Notes: generated from the sequence alone by a model not told the origin. 64,000 nucleotides of DNA from Exiguobacterium aurantiacum DSM 6208 (GCF_000702585.1 NZ_JNIQ01000001.1:2829001-2893000); one strand, 5' to 3'; shown: positions 32,149-41,194, numbered from the stretch's first letter. Translations and numbers: made by a program.

Positions 32149-33552
32149 TTATAGTGTGATCGATGCCGTCACGAGTCCGTATACTCCGTACGTCGCCGCG
32201 AGCAAAATCAGCACCGCGATCGCATATTGAAGCCGACTGAGAAACGGCCGTCCTTGCTCCCGCTCGGCTAGCATGAACACGAAAATGCCTGGCGCATATA
32301 AAATCATCGCAATGAGCATGTATTCAAGCCCTGAAGCGTATAATAACCATCCGGCGTACATAGAAGCGATGCTAGACACCACGAGCATCCTCCGCGAGTT
32401 CGTCCGTCTCGCCTCTTTTAAACCGAATAAGGCCGAGAAGAAATACGGGACGAGCGCCGCGATCCCGGCGATGCTCGAGAGGACCAGATACGTCTGCTCC
32501 GAGAACAAGGCGATGACCGTGACGACTTGTGTGAAAGCTTGTGTGACGAACAGCGCGTTCACCGGCGTCTCATTTTCATTTAACCGGTTGAATAGACGCG
32601 GAAAGACGCCGTCCCGGCTCGCCACGTAGGAAATCTCCGTCGCCAAAATCGTCCAGCCGAGGAGCGCGCCGGCGAGTGAGACGAGTAGCCCGATATTGAT
32701 GAGCGTCGCCCCGACCGGTCCGACGACCGCCTCCAACACGTATGCCATCGAGGGTTCCGGCAACGCGGCGAGCTGCGCTTGTGTCATGACCCCGAACGAG
32801 AAGATCGAAATCATCATATAGATGAGAAGCGTCCCGACAAGCCCGATGACCGTCGCCCGTCCGACGTCCCGTTTGTTACGGGCGCGGGATGATAAGACGA
32901 CCGCCCCTTCAATCCCGACGAACGCCCATAACGTGACGAGCATCGTCGATTTGACTTGCGGGAACACGTGCGACCAATCAAATCCGTCCTCGCCCCAAAA
33001 ATCAATTTGGAACGTCTCGATGCGAAACGCGAACAAGATGAGGATAATAAACAAGAAAATCGGCACGAGTTTCGCAATCGTCGTGACGATATTGAGAAGC
33101 GCCGCTTCTTTCATCCCTCTCGAAATCAACCAAAACAATCCCCAGATGAGGAGAGCGCTCATGAGCAACCGAAACGTCCGGTGCTCAGCCGAGAAAATCG
33201 GAAAGAAGTAACTGAGTGTGCTAAAGATGAGCGTAATATTCGCCACCGTGCCGATCCAGGCCGACATCCAATAGCCCCAACCGCTGTTGAAACCGACGAA
33301 CGTACCAAACCCTTCCTTGGCATACGCATAGATGCCGCCCTCTAACTCCGGACGAGAGTCCGCCAAATATTGAAACACGAACGCGAGCATGATCATGCCG
33401 ACGCCCGTGATACCCCAACCGATCAAGACGGAACCGACGCCGGCACCCTGTGCCATCGCTCCCGGTAAATTGAACGCCCCGCCGCCGATCATCGTTCCGA
33501 CGACCATCGCCGCGAGACCAAAAAAGCCGATTCCGGCTGCCTCTGACTTCAT
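32149..33552 (-). CDS. APC superfamily amino acid permease/antiporter, ArcD/ArcE-like
   Basis: A 467-residue protein with about twelve membrane helices. The N-terminal VVGTMIGGGAFNLPGAMAQGAG is the basic-amino-acid antiporter (APA) signature, and GGIYAYAKEGFGTFVGFNSGWGYW follows it. These features fit arginine/ornithine or related antiporters; the substrate is not certain. The ATG follows GGAGGG. It is divergent from an OppA-type lipoprotein gene across an AT-rich 225-base gap. rocD nearby (28.7 kb) would fit an ornithine link, but they are not in one operon. Confidence 0.8.
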   Translation of the reverse strand: MKSEAAGIGFFGLAAMVVGTMIGGGAFNLPGAMAQGAGVGSVLIGWGITGVGMIMLAFVFQYLADSRPELEGGIYAYAKEGFGTFVGFNSGWGYWMSAWIGTVANITLIFSTLSYFFPIFSAEHRTFRLLMSALLIWGLFWLISRGMKEAALLNIVTTIAKLVPIFLFIILILFAFRIETFQIDFWGEDGFDWSHVFPQVKSTMLVTLWAFVGIEGAVVLSSRARNKRDVGRATVIGLVGTLLIYMMISIFSFGVMTQAQLAALPEPSMAYVLEAVVGPVGATLINIGLLVSLAGALLGWTILATEISYVASRDGVFPRLFNRLNENETPVNALFVTQAFTQVVTVIALFSEQTYLVLSSIAGIAALVPYFFSALFGLKEARRTNSRRMLVVSSIASMYAGWLLYASGLEYMLIAMILYAPGIFVFMLAEREQGRPFLSRLQYAIAVLILLAATYGVYGLVTASITL

Positions 33553-33777
33553 GAATAAACCCTCCGAACTCCGTTGACGTCTGACGAATAACTATACATA
33601 AATAACGTATATTCATTCGATGATTTTTTCATTCTACTCAATTCAAGCTTAGTTTGATAGGTATTTCACTAATGTTTATATTTTCGAATAATTACAAAAA
33701 ATAAATTGCGTATTCATTTCATTTGTAGTTTAATGACATTATATTCGAAATAATCAGAATTTTCGGGAGGTATGACA

Positions 33778-35406
33778 ATGCGTAACAAGAAATGGTTAGC
33801 TTTATCAGGAGTCGCTTTGCTCGCAACGGCAGCATGTGGCGGGAACGAGGACTCGTCAAGCTCTTCTGACGGATCTTCATCGAGTGATGCGAAAAAAGAA
33901 GTCACGTTCGTATCGGCAACCGATTTGCCGCAACTTGACCCGACACTCACGACAGATTCGACATCCATCATCGTGACGAACAACGTCTTCGAGGGACTAT
34001 ATCGTCTAGATGAAAACAACCAACCGACACCAGGAATCGCAGAAGACGTCGAAGTCTCGGAAGATGGCCTTACATACACGTTCAAATTACGTGACGCCAA
34101 CTGGTCGGACGGCTCACCCATCACAGCTGAAGACTTCGTCTATTCATGGAAGCGCGCATTGAACCCAGAGACGGGCGCTGAATACGCGTACATCCTTCAA
34201 GACTTGAAGAACGCCAACAGCATCCTCGCGGGTGAGGCTGCTCTCGACGATCTCGGTGTCAAAGCCGTCGATGAGAAGACGCTTGAAGTTCAACTTGAAG
34301 CGCCGGCTCCTTACTTCCTCGGATTGACTGGATTCCCGACGTACATGCCACAAAAACAAGAATTCGTCGAAGAGCAAGGCGAAGCATTCGCGAGCACAGT
34401 CGACAAGACGCTCTACAACGGTCCTTACGTACTCGATAGCTGGCAAGACAACACGGGCTGGGTCTACAAGAAAAACCCGGAATATTGGGATGCCGACAAC
34501 GTCAAGATGGAGACAATCAACGTCAAAGTCGTCAAGGACGTCTCGACAGGCGTCAACTTGTTCGAGTCTGGCGAAGCGGACTACACGCTCCTCTCGTCTG
34601 AGTTTGTCCCTCAGTTCCAAGACAGCGAAGAGTTCAAGACGCGTGCCGATGCCCGCATCAACTTCCTTCGCTTCAACCAAAAGAACGAGGCACTCCAAAA
34701 CGTCAATATCCGCGAAGCGCTCGCGAAAGGCTTCGACAAACAAGGCGTTACGGACGTCATCTTGACAGACGGCTCGCAACCGGCAAACTTCATCGTCGCC
34801 AAAGACTTCACGTACACGTCTGACGGTGCCGATTTCCGTGAGAAATATCCAGACCTCCTCAGCTACAACGTAGACGAAGCGAAAGCGGCGTGGGAGAAAG
34901 GATTGTCTGAACTCGGCGTCGAGACGATCGAACTTGAGTTCCTCTCACGTGACGAAGAAGCGTTCAAAAAAGTAAACGAGTTCATCAAAGGCGAGCTCGA
35001 GAAGAACTTGCCAGGACTCACGCTCAACATTAAACAACAACCGTTCAAAAACTTCCTTGAACTCGAAGGCGCAGGCGACTATGATGTCTCAGCTGCCGGC
35101 TGGGGTCCTGACTATCAAGATCCGATGACATATCTCGACATGTGGGTAACGGACGGTCCGTTCAACCGGATGGCCTACTCGAACGATGAGTACGATCAAC
35201 TCGTCCAATCTGCCAAGAAAGAAGCCGATGAGATGAAGCGTTGGGAGACGATGCAAGAAGCGGAACGCGTCTTGCTTGAAGAAGACTTCGCCATCGCACC
35301 GATCTACCAAAAAGGTGAGGCATACCTCGAGCGTACGAACATCGAGAACATGTACCGCCACCCGTTCGGAGCTGACGCAAGCTTCAAATGGTTGGACGTC
35401 AACTAA
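33778..35406 (+). CDS. Oligopeptide ABC transporter substrate-binding lipoprotein (OppA/SBP_bac_5)
   Basis: A 542-residue lipoprotein. The signal peptide MRNKKWLALSGVALLATAAC ends in the lipidated Cys at residue 20, followed by a Ser/Asp linker. The mature part has the SBP_bac_5 signatures FVSATDLPQLDPTLTTDSTS, YTFKLRDANWSDGSPITAED and DVSAAGWGPDYQDPMTYL. It binds peptides outside the membrane for an Opp-type importer. No permease or ATPase genes are adjacent, so it works with a system elsewhere or as a sensor. ATG 33778 lies seven bases behind GGGAGG; ATG 33772 overlaps poorly. Confidence 0.88.
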   Translation: MRNKKWLALSGVALLATAACGGNEDSSSSSDGSSSSDAKKEVTFVSATDLPQLDPTLTTDSTSIIVTNNVFEGLYRLDENNQPTPGIAEDVEVSEDGLTYTFKLRDANWSDGSPITAEDFVYSWKRALNPETGAEYAYILQDLKNANSILAGEAALDDLGVKAVDEKTLEVQLEAPAPYFLGLTGFPTYMPQKQEFVEEQGEAFASTVDKTLYNGPYVLDSWQDNTGWVYKKNPEYWDADNVKMETINVKVVKDVSTGVNLFESGEADYTLLSSEFVPQFQDSEEFKTRADARINFLRFNQKNEALQNVNIREALAKGFDKQGVTDVILTDGSQPANFIVAKDFTYTSDGADFREKYPDLLSYNVDEAKAAWEKGLSELGVETIELEFLSRDEEAFKKVNEFIKGELEKNLPGLTLNIKQQPFKNFLELEGAGDYDVSAAGWGPDYQDPMTYLDMWVTDGPFNRMAYSNDEYDQLVQSAKKEADEMKRWETMQEAERVLLEEDFAIAPIYQKGEAYLERTNIENMYRHPFGADASFKWLDVN

Positions 35407-35407
35407 T

Positions 35408-35447
35408 CGACAACCCCTTCCGCATTCTCGCGGAAGGGGTTGTTTGT
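35408..35447 (+). terminator. Terminator of the OppA gene
   Basis: Stem GACAACCCCTTCCGC with its complement, loop ATTCTC, followed by TTGTTTGTC. Directly behind the stop codon. Confidence 0.8.
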
Positions 35448-35486
35448 CGTTCTATGGTCTTCGAGCCGGGAGCGGATCCGATGACA

Positions 35487-35526
35487 AAGAAACAGGCATG
35501 CCCTCGAGTGAGGCACGCCTGTTTTG
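35487..35526 (-). terminator. Terminator of the NhaC-family transporter gene
   Basis: Stem AAACAGGCATGCC/GGCACGCCTGTTT with an A-run on its left giving the minus strand a T-tract; it lies just behind the transporter stop codon. Confidence 0.7.
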
Positions 35527-35531
35527 AGTAA

Positions 35532-37124
35532 TTATGCTTCGCGTTCGGCTCGGATTTCCGCCGGTACACGACCTCGTTTCGAGATGATTTGCGCGATGAA
35601 GAGCAAGACGATGAACGTCGCTGCTGCCGCGAAGAAACCAATCCACATCGACGTCGTGATACCGAGTACCAAGTATCCGACCGCTGAGACTCCAGCCGCG
35701 ATCGAAGCGTACGGAAGCTGCGTCAAGACGTGATCGATGTGGTGCGATCCGGCACCAGTCGAACTGAGGATCGTCGTATCCGAAATCGGTGAGCAGTGGT
35801 CACCGAAGACGGCACCTGCGAGCACGGCCGCGAGCGTCGGAAGCAACAGCTCCGGCTCGACCGCCATAATCAAATCGGCTCCAATCGGAAGCATGAGACC
35901 GAACGTCCCCCAGCTCGTCCCTGTCGAGAACGCCATGAGTCCAGCGATCGCGAACAAGATGAGCGGCAAGTAAGACGCCGCGATCCGATCCGTGACGAAG
36001 CTCGCCAAGTAATCACCTGTTCTCATATCGCCGATGACCGCGATGATCGTCCAAGCGAACAACAAGATGAGCACTGCCGGCCACATGGCACGGATCCCGG
36101 CCCAAGCGGCGCGACCGTAGTCACCAGACGGGATTTTGCGTCCGATGAGCAACAAGAAAGCAGAGATCAAACTGATGACGGCACCGGCAACGAGTGAACG
36201 TGTGACATCTGTTGCCTCGAAGGCGCCGAGGAGCGAGAACGCTTGTCCGTCAGCCGCGAGCGCTTGTCCGCCCGTGTACAGCATCGCCGAGACGGTCGCG
36301 ACGATCAACACGATGATCGGAACGATCAAGTCACGGACTTTCCCGCCATCATGCTCTTTAATATCTTCGCTCATCCCCATCGGCGCGCCTTTCGACACGT
36401 CGTACAGCTCACCTTTAAGGGCGCGAAGCTCATGCGTACGCATCGGTCCGATAGCGAGCCCAGTGAAAGCGACATATCCTGTCAACAGAAGCGCAAAGAT
36501 GGCATAGAAGTTCATCGGGATCATTTGGATGAACGCCGACAATGACGAATAGCTGTCAATCGAGTACTTCGCTAAAATACCGGCGATGATGGCAATGATG
36601 TAGGCCCCCCAGCTCGAGAGCGGGCTGATGACACAGACCGGTGCGGCCGTCGAGTCAATCGTATAGGCGAGTTTCGCTCGTGAGACTTTTTTCCGGTCCG
36701 TGAGCGGACGGCTAATGTTACCGACTGCGAGGCTGTTGAAGTAGTCATCGATGAATATCAAAATCCCAAGCCCGAACGAGACGAGGCGAGCGCCGCGTGC
36801 CGTCTTGACGTTAGCAGCCGCCCATTCACCGAACGCACGAGCTCCGCCCGACGTCTGAATGATCGATGACAAAATACCGAGTAAGAGCAAGAACGCGATC
36901 AAAAGAACGTTCCATTCGTTCAATTCGCCGTCAGACCAGAACAAGGCGATGACGTTCGACCATAAGTATGAAATCGAGTCGATCGGGTTGAAACTATGCA
37001 AGAGCAACACCCCTGCGATAATCCCGACGCCGAGTGACGGGATGACTTTCCGTGTTGTGATGGCCATAATGATGGCGAGCAATGCCGGTACGAGTGACAG
37101 TACCGATGTTGAATAATCTACCAT
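35532..37124 (-). CDS. lysW: NhaC-family transporter under a lysine riboswitch, probable lysine transporter LysW type
   Basis: A 530-residue protein with about twelve membrane helices. NhaC-family motifs are FIDDYFNSLAVGNISRPLTD and STGTSWGTFGLMLPIGADL, with FGDHCSPISDTTILSS. The gene lies directly behind a lysine riboswitch and its terminator, with no other gene between. NhaC paralogues in this setting were predicted by comparative genomics to move lysine (LysW); substrate here rests on that. The start is ATG 37124 with GAGGAGG before it; the open frame extends upstream only because the riboswitch has no stop in that frame. Confidence 0.82.
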   Translation of the reverse strand: MVDYSTSVLSLVPALLAIIMAITTRKVIPSLGVGIIAGVLLLHSFNPIDSISYLWSNVIALFWSDGELNEWNVLLIAFLLLLGILSSIIQTSGGARAFGEWAAANVKTARGARLVSFGLGILIFIDDYFNSLAVGNISRPLTDRKKVSRAKLAYTIDSTAAPVCVISPLSSWGAYIIAIIAGILAKYSIDSYSSLSAFIQMIPMNFYAIFALLLTGYVAFTGLAIGPMRTHELRALKGELYDVSKGAPMGMSEDIKEHDGGKVRDLIVPIIVLIVATVSAMLYTGGQALAADGQAFSLLGAFEATDVTRSLVAGAVISLISAFLLLIGRKIPSGDYGRAAWAGIRAMWPAVLILLFAWTIIAVIGDMRTGDYLASFVTDRIAASYLPLILFAIAGLMAFSTGTSWGTFGLMLPIGADLIMAVEPELLLPTLAAVLAGAVFGDHCSPISDTTILSSTGAGSHHIDHVLTQLPYASIAAGVSAVGYLVLGITTSMWIGFFAAAATFIVLLFIAQIISKRGRVPAEIRAEREA

Positions 37125-37167
37125 GCTGTTTTCCTCCTCTTCTGTTTGAGATGAGGCCCCCCAATGC

Positions 37168-37218
37168 TTAAAAAAACGCAAAGCGAGGGCATCGGCAACA
37201 AAGCCGACACCCTCGCTG
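37168..37218 (-). terminator. Riboswitch-controlled terminator in front of lysW
   Basis: On the minus strand, stem AGCGAGGGTGTCGGC with GCCGATGCCCTCGCT, then TTTGCGTTTTTTT. It is the expression platform of the lysine riboswitch: closed when lysine is bound. Confidence 0.85.
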
Positions 37219-37422
37219 GATGTTCCGTCTTTCTTAGCCGACTTGGAGCGCTCCATACGTAAATATGTATGGCAGTCTGACGGGTGTTTCCCGTCAGCCC
37301 AGCATGAAGTCACGGACATGACTTCACACTTCGGCGATCTTGCCTTTCTGTAGTCTTCACCGTTGTCATCCTCGGACTACTTACTCATCAGCATCGCACC
37401 TCTACCTCATCGATAGCACGAA
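37219..37422 (-). promoter_or_regulatory. Lysine riboswitch (L-box) upstream of lysW
   Basis: On the minus strand the aptamer shows the L-box landmarks in order: GATGAGGTAGAGGTGCGA, then GAGTAAGTAG, AGAAAGGCAAGATCGCCGAAG, GCTGGGCTGACGGG, ACTGCCATAC and ATGGAGCGCTCC. This pattern of conserved boxes is specific for the lysine riboswitch. Lysine binding should favour the terminator at 37168-37218. A promoter candidate lies upstream: TTGATA and GATAAT spaced by 16 bases at about 37440-37470. Confidence 0.92.
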
Positions 37423-37477
37423 TATTCATTTAAAAGTTACGTCTAAATTATCATAAGTGACCGTCACATATCAACAA

Positions 37478-37756
37478 TTATTTTTCCTCGCGGACGATTT
37501 GTTTCAAGACAGCGAGTGCCTCTTTGTCGTCCGACTCGACCGCTTTAAAGAAATCACTGAAGAAATGATACAGCACGAACCGTTCGGCGTGCGATGACGT
37601 GTGGTCTTTGATCGTCAATAGGATGAGTCGGCGCAAACGGCGTTTCGTCCGCGTCTCGTCAGGCAATTCTTCACATCGGTCTTGGAAGGCACGATATACA
37701 GAATTGATCAAATCCTCATGTTCATCATACGACCGGTTGTAAGCAACTTGTTCCAT
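37478..37756 (-). CDS. Conserved hypothetical protein, small and helical
   Basis: A 92-residue protein that I do not recognise. It is strongly charged and predicted all-helical: EHEDLINSVYRAFQDRCEEL, then TKRRLRRLILLTIKDHTSSH and FFSDFFKAVESDDKEALAVL. No signal peptide or membrane segment. The ATG follows AAGGGGGGAT. Its stop lies about 55 bases upstream of the lysW riboswitch on the same strand, without a clear terminator, but the riboswitch has its own promoter candidate. Confidence 0.7.
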   Translation of the reverse strand: MEQVAYNRSYDEHEDLINSVYRAFQDRCEELPDETRTKRRLRRLILLTIKDHTSSHAERFVLYHFFSDFFKAVESDDKEALAVLKQIVREEK

Positions 37757-37873
37757 CTGTTATATCCCCCCTTTCAAATTGTACCGATGAAACTTGTTGT
37801 AACTATACCAACTTACCGGTGACCGTTCAATCGTTTCGGGCCGGTCTTAACAAAAATCATACGTTAGACCGAC

Positions 37874-39583
37874 TCACGCTTCGATAAATGAGAACGTCGT
37901 CACATCAAACAGTCCCATATCCGTCAACTTCAAGTCTGGAATGACAGGAAGTGCGAGGAACGACATCGTCAAATACGGGTTGAAGTGACGATACGCCCCG
38001 ACGACGTCGAGGGCGTCGTTCAATTGCTCGAGGACTTCTGCGACTTCTCTATACGGACGTTTCGTCATGAGTCCGCCGATCTCGAGCGGCAAGACGGCGA
38101 GAACTTTCCCTTCTGAGACCGCGACGACGCCGCCACCGACTTTCTCGAGCGTCTCGGCTGCGAGTAGCATGTCTTCCGGGCTGACGCCCGCGACGACGAG
38201 GTTGTGGCTGTCATGCGCCACCGTCGCGGCGAGCGCTCCTCGTTTCAACCCAAAGCCGGTCACTGGTGCAAGTGCCATATGTCCCGTCCCATGGTGCCGT
38301 TCGATGACCGCGAGCGTCGCGATGTCCTGGGCGATGTCCGCGCCAGATTCGTCTGGGGTGAAGACGAGCCGTTCCCGCTTCGTCAACAGACTGTTCGGCA
38401 ACACTTGAATCACGTCGACGGCCTCTTCCTTGACCGGCAAACGGAACGAATCCGCGGTCAAGGCTGGAAGTTTAAGTTCCCCTTTCATCGGTTTCGGCAC
38501 TTCGATCCCTGTGGCTTCGAACGTGGCGTTTCCTTCTTCAACTACAAGTTCGCCGTTCACGTAAACTGTTTCGATTTTAACCGATTGGACGTCTGACAAG
38601 ATGACGAAGTTCGCTCGCTTGCCTGGTGCGATGGCACCCACATCTTTCAATCCATACGCTTCGGCCGCGTGAAGACTGGCAATCGCGTATGCCGTCTCCG
38701 GTTTGACCCCTTGCTTGATGGCCATACGAATGTTGTAGTCAATCCCGCCTTCTGCGACGAGGTCATCTAAGTGCTTGTCATCCGTACAGAACAAGAAGCG
38801 ATGCGCGTTGCTCTCGGTGATGGCCCGACTCACTTGTTCAACGTTTCGCGCCACCGACCCTTCTCGGATTTGAACGTAAAAGCCGCGACGGACTCGCTCG
38901 AGCGCCTCTTCCGCTGTCGTGCATTCGTGGTCTGTCATGATGCCCGCTGTGCGGTACACGTTCAACTGGTCCGGACCAAGCCCAGAGGCGTGCCCGTCCA
39001 CGACTTTTCCGGCATGCTCGGTTTGGGCGATTTTCTGAAGCATATCTTCACTGCCGGCCTCAACGGACGGATAATCCATCACTTCTCCAAGACCGTGTAC
39101 GCCCGGGTCGCCTAAAAACGGTGCCAAATCCTCCGCATATAGTTTTGCCCCGGCGTGTTCAAACGGTGTCGCCGGCACGCAGCTCGGTAGCATCATCCGG
39201 ACGTCGAGCGGGAGCCCTTTCGCGTCGGCGAGCATATATTCAATACCGAGTGCCCCGTTCACGTTCGCGATCTCATGCGGATCGGCGATGACCGTCGCCA
39301 CACCGAGCGGAAGGACGGCTTTCGCGAACTCGTGCGGCGGAACCATCGACGACTCGATATGGACGTGTGAATCGATGAACGTCGGCGCGAGCGTCCACGA
39401 CGGGTCATGGTATTCCGTCTCCCCTTCGTAGCCTTCCCCGATGGCCACAATGTATCCTGCGTCGATGGCCACATCGGCGCGAATCGTCTCCCGACTATAC
39501 ACGTCGATGACCGCCACATCTTTAAAGACGACCGCTGCTTTCTTTTTCTTGGCGGCGATGTCAATCAAATGTTGTTTTTCCAT
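37874..39583 (-). CDS. ade: Adenine deaminase
   Basis: A 569-residue amidohydrolase. The metal site begins with FIDSHVHIESSMVPP (HxH plus the family-specific ESSM) and continues with GLGEVMDYPSV, VDGHASGLG and TDDKHLDDL. A C-terminal AdeC domain holds GHMALAPVTGFGLKRGALA and AHDSHNLVVAG. It converts adenine to hypoxanthine and ammonia for purine salvage. ATG 39583 follows AGAGGAGA; the in-frame TTG at 39604 has no site. I see no purine riboswitch upstream. Confidence 0.93.
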   Translation of the reverse strand: MEKQHLIDIAAKKKKAAVVFKDVAVIDVYSRETIRADVAIDAGYIVAIGEGYEGETEYHDPSWTLAPTFIDSHVHIESSMVPPHEFAKAVLPLGVATVIADPHEIANVNGALGIEYMLADAKGLPLDVRMMLPSCVPATPFEHAGAKLYAEDLAPFLGDPGVHGLGEVMDYPSVEAGSEDMLQKIAQTEHAGKVVDGHASGLGPDQLNVYRTAGIMTDHECTTAEEALERVRRGFYVQIREGSVARNVEQVSRAITESNAHRFLFCTDDKHLDDLVAEGGIDYNIRMAIKQGVKPETAYAIASLHAAEAYGLKDVGAIAPGKRANFVILSDVQSVKIETVYVNGELVVEEGNATFEATGIEVPKPMKGELKLPALTADSFRLPVKEEAVDVIQVLPNSLLTKRERLVFTPDESGADIAQDIATLAVIERHHGTGHMALAPVTGFGLKRGALAATVAHDSHNLVVAGVSPEDMLLAAETLEKVGGGVVAVSEGKVLAVLPLEIGGLMTKRPYREVAEVLEQLNDALDVVGAYRHFNPYLTMSFLALPVIPDLKLTDMGLFDVTTFSFIEA

Positions 39584-39703
39584 CTGTGTGTCTCCTCTTT
39601 TCAACGTATTTTATCTATCTTAACAAGAAAAATCTTTTCGGCGCAATTTCTTTTTGAAGTTGTGCGACAATAAGAGCATATCTGTTTGAAAGGGGTTACA
39701 CAT

Positions 39704-40240
39704 ATGCAATATCAATTAGGCGAACTCATACCAAAAGTCGACGAGACGGTGTTCATCGCTCCAGGGGCCCATGTCATCGGAGACGTCACAATCGGCGAGC
39801 ATTCTGGGGTCTGGTTCAATACGGTCATCCGCGGAGATGAAGGGCCGATTCAAATCGGTTCGTATGTCAACATTCAGGACGGGTCGATGGTCCACCAATA
39901 CGAAGGATCACCGACAATCATCCATGATCGCGTCTCGATCGGACATATGGCGATGATTCATGGTTGTGAGATTGAAGAAGGCTGTCTGATCGGGATGCAT
40001 GCGACCGTGCTCGATGGGGCGAAGGTCGGGAAAGGGTCGTTCGTCGCCGCCGGCGCGCTCGTCACGCCGAACATGCAAATTCCAGAAGGGGTCATGGTCA
40101 TGGGTGTCCCGGCCAAAGTCGTCCGTCCGCTGAATGACGAAGATCGTTTCATCATGGAACGGACCGTCAACAAGTACGCCAAACGGGCAGAACAATACCG
40201 CAAGACGTGTAAAGTACTCGCCGCCACAGAAAGTTTGTGA
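39704..40240 (+). CDS. Gamma carbonic anhydrase-like left-handed beta-helix protein (YtoA/YrdA type)
   Basis: A 178-residue hexapeptide-repeat protein. Repeats run from IAPGAHVIGDVTIGEHSGVW through VNIQDGSMVHQYEG, IGHMAMIHGCEI and LIGMHATVLDGAKVG. The three zinc-binding His residues of the gamma carbonic anhydrase fold are at HQ, IHG and MHA. Activity in this subgroup is often not shown. A C-terminal helix follows. ATG 39704 has AAAGGGG in front. It is divergent from ade. Confidence 0.87.
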   Translation: MQYQLGELIPKVDETVFIAPGAHVIGDVTIGEHSGVWFNTVIRGDEGPIQIGSYVNIQDGSMVHQYEGSPTIIHDRVSIGHMAMIHGCEIEEGCLIGMHATVLDGAKVGKGSFVAAGALVTPNMQIPEGVMVMGVPAKVVRPLNDEDRFIMERTVNKYAKRAEQYRKTCKVLAATESL

Positions 40241-40349
40241 AAGCGTTTACAAGATTCATAAATTGTTAACGATTATCCCGATTTTTCTTCATGTTTCCCT
40301 TGTATACTGAGGATGTAGTCAAGCCGACGTGTCGAAAGGGGCCAATTGT

Positions 40350-40529
40350 ATGCATCTCAACCACGCGCAATTCATGTTAGACTTGTACGCTTCGTCCATC
40401 AACCCAAGCTATTGCCTTCATGTCGAGGATTCGTTCGACGATACGCTACAAGGCGCACATCGAGAGGTTTGGGAACGGATACAATCGGATAATAGTATAG
40501 AGGAAGAAATCAAAACCGGGGGAACGTGA
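40350..40529 (+). CDS. Small acidic hypothetical protein, first gene of a two-gene unit
   Basis: A 59-residue acidic protein (HLNHAQFMLDLYASSINPSY, later DSFDDTLQGAHREVWERI and NSIEEEIKTGG). I do not recognise it. GAAAGGGG precedes the ATG. Its stop codon overlaps the GTG start of a 20-residue peptide gene, and a strong terminator follows. A -10-like TATACT lies about 40 bases upstream of the gene. Function unknown. Confidence 0.55.
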   Translation: MHLNHAQFMLDLYASSINPSYCLHVEDSFDDTLQGAHREVWERIQSDNSIEEEIKTGGT

Positions 40530-40588
40530 TCATAATGATTCCAACTAATGTCATTCAAGACTGGCTCGCAAATAAATTAAAAAAATAA
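40526..40588 (+). CDS. Putative 20-residue hydrophobic-basic peptide
   Basis: A very short frame starting at GTG 40526, overlapping the stop codon of the preceding gene (GTGA), with CCGGGGGAAC just before it. The peptide reads MIIMIPTNVIQDWLANKLKK: a hydrophobic first part and a Lys-rich end, able to form an amphipathic helix. An ATG three codons later is an alternative start. The frame ends 14 bases before a strong terminator, so it would be the last gene of the transcript. Too short to be sure it is translated. Confidence 0.4.
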   Translation: MIIMIPTNVIQDWLANKLKK

Positions 40589-40599
40589 CTCGCATACAT

Positions 40600-40640
40600 C
40601 AAAAGCTCGAGCGTAGACACTTGTCCTCGCTCGAGCTTTT
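40600..40640 (+). terminator. Terminator after the small-peptide unit, shared with the nitroreductase gene
   Basis: Stem AAAAGCTCGAGCG/CGCTCGAGCTTTT with a 14-base loop; T-rich on both outer sides. Confidence 0.85.
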
Positions 40641-40642
40641 AT

Positions 40643-41194
40643 TTATTCAAAAATTGTGAGGCAGCTGTCAATCGACTGACGACGTTTTGTCGGCGGCACG
40701 TCCTCGAATCGCCCGAGTTGGAGTAGCCCGACGAACGTCTCCCCTTCCGCCCCGATCATGTCTTGCAGGCGAGCGTCTTCAAAGATACCGCCCGTCCGCC
40801 AGACGAGACCGATGTCTCGCTCACTACAAAGCAGATGGAAGTTTTGGATGAACGTCGCGGTCGCGAGCAACGCATCTTTCTTGTCTTTCTCCGTCTCGAA
40901 CGGCTTTGTCGTCACGTAGATGCAGGCAGCGGCATTCCGAATCCGCCCGGCAATCTTTTCCCGCTTCGCCTCAGCACCGTCGGCAAAAGCCGGTTCGAGC
41001 GCGTCTAACAACACGTCTTTCCCGTCCCCGTTGAACAAGTAGACGTTCCATGGTTCGACTTTGTTATGAAACGGCGCTTGATGGGCCGATGTCAATAGTT
41101 CATACAACTCGGCCGTGTCGAGCGCACCTTCCGTGAACATGCGAATCGTCCGCCGCGATTCGATCAACTGTTGTCCTGCCGTCTTTTCTATCAT
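40643..41194 (-). CDS. Nitroreductase family FMN enzyme
   Basis: A 183-residue nitroreductase. The N-terminal ESRRTIRMFTEGALDTAEL is the FMN-binding start of the fold; LTSAHQAPFHNKVEPWNVYLF, ATFIQNFHLLCSERDIGLVWRTGG and the C-terminal GLLQLGRFEDVPPTKRR complete it. Such enzymes reduce nitro compounds or quinones with NAD(P)H. It resembles B. subtilis YdgI/YfhC type proteins. ATG 41194 follows GAGGGGGAAT; upstream in-frame codons lack a site. Confidence 0.85.
   Translation of the reverse strand: MIEKTAGQQLIESRRTIRMFTEGALDTAELYELLTSAHQAPFHNKVEPWNVYLFNGDGKDVLLDALEPAFADGAEAKREKIAGRIRNAAACIYVTTKPFETEKDKKDALLATATFIQNFHLLCSERDIGLVWRTGGIFEDARLQDMIGAEGETFVGLLQLGRFEDVPPTKRRQSIDSCLTIFE

Noticed and set aside
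33553-33777. ArgR/AhrC boxes in the AT-rich gap between the APC permease and OppA genes
   Set aside because: TGAATA-like half sites occur, but no copy fits the full TGNAT-4-ATNCA pattern on both arms, so I did not list them; only a weak promoter (TTGCGT-17-TTTAAT) can be suggested for the OppA gene.
37125-37319. N-terminal extension of the NhaC-family protein
   Set aside because: The frame is open only because it reads through the lysine riboswitch; the ATG at 37124 has the ribosome binding site.
39584-39703. Purine riboswitch in front of adenine deaminase
   Set aside because: The 120-base gap is AT-rich with no aptamer-like stems; only promoter and ribosome binding sites fit.
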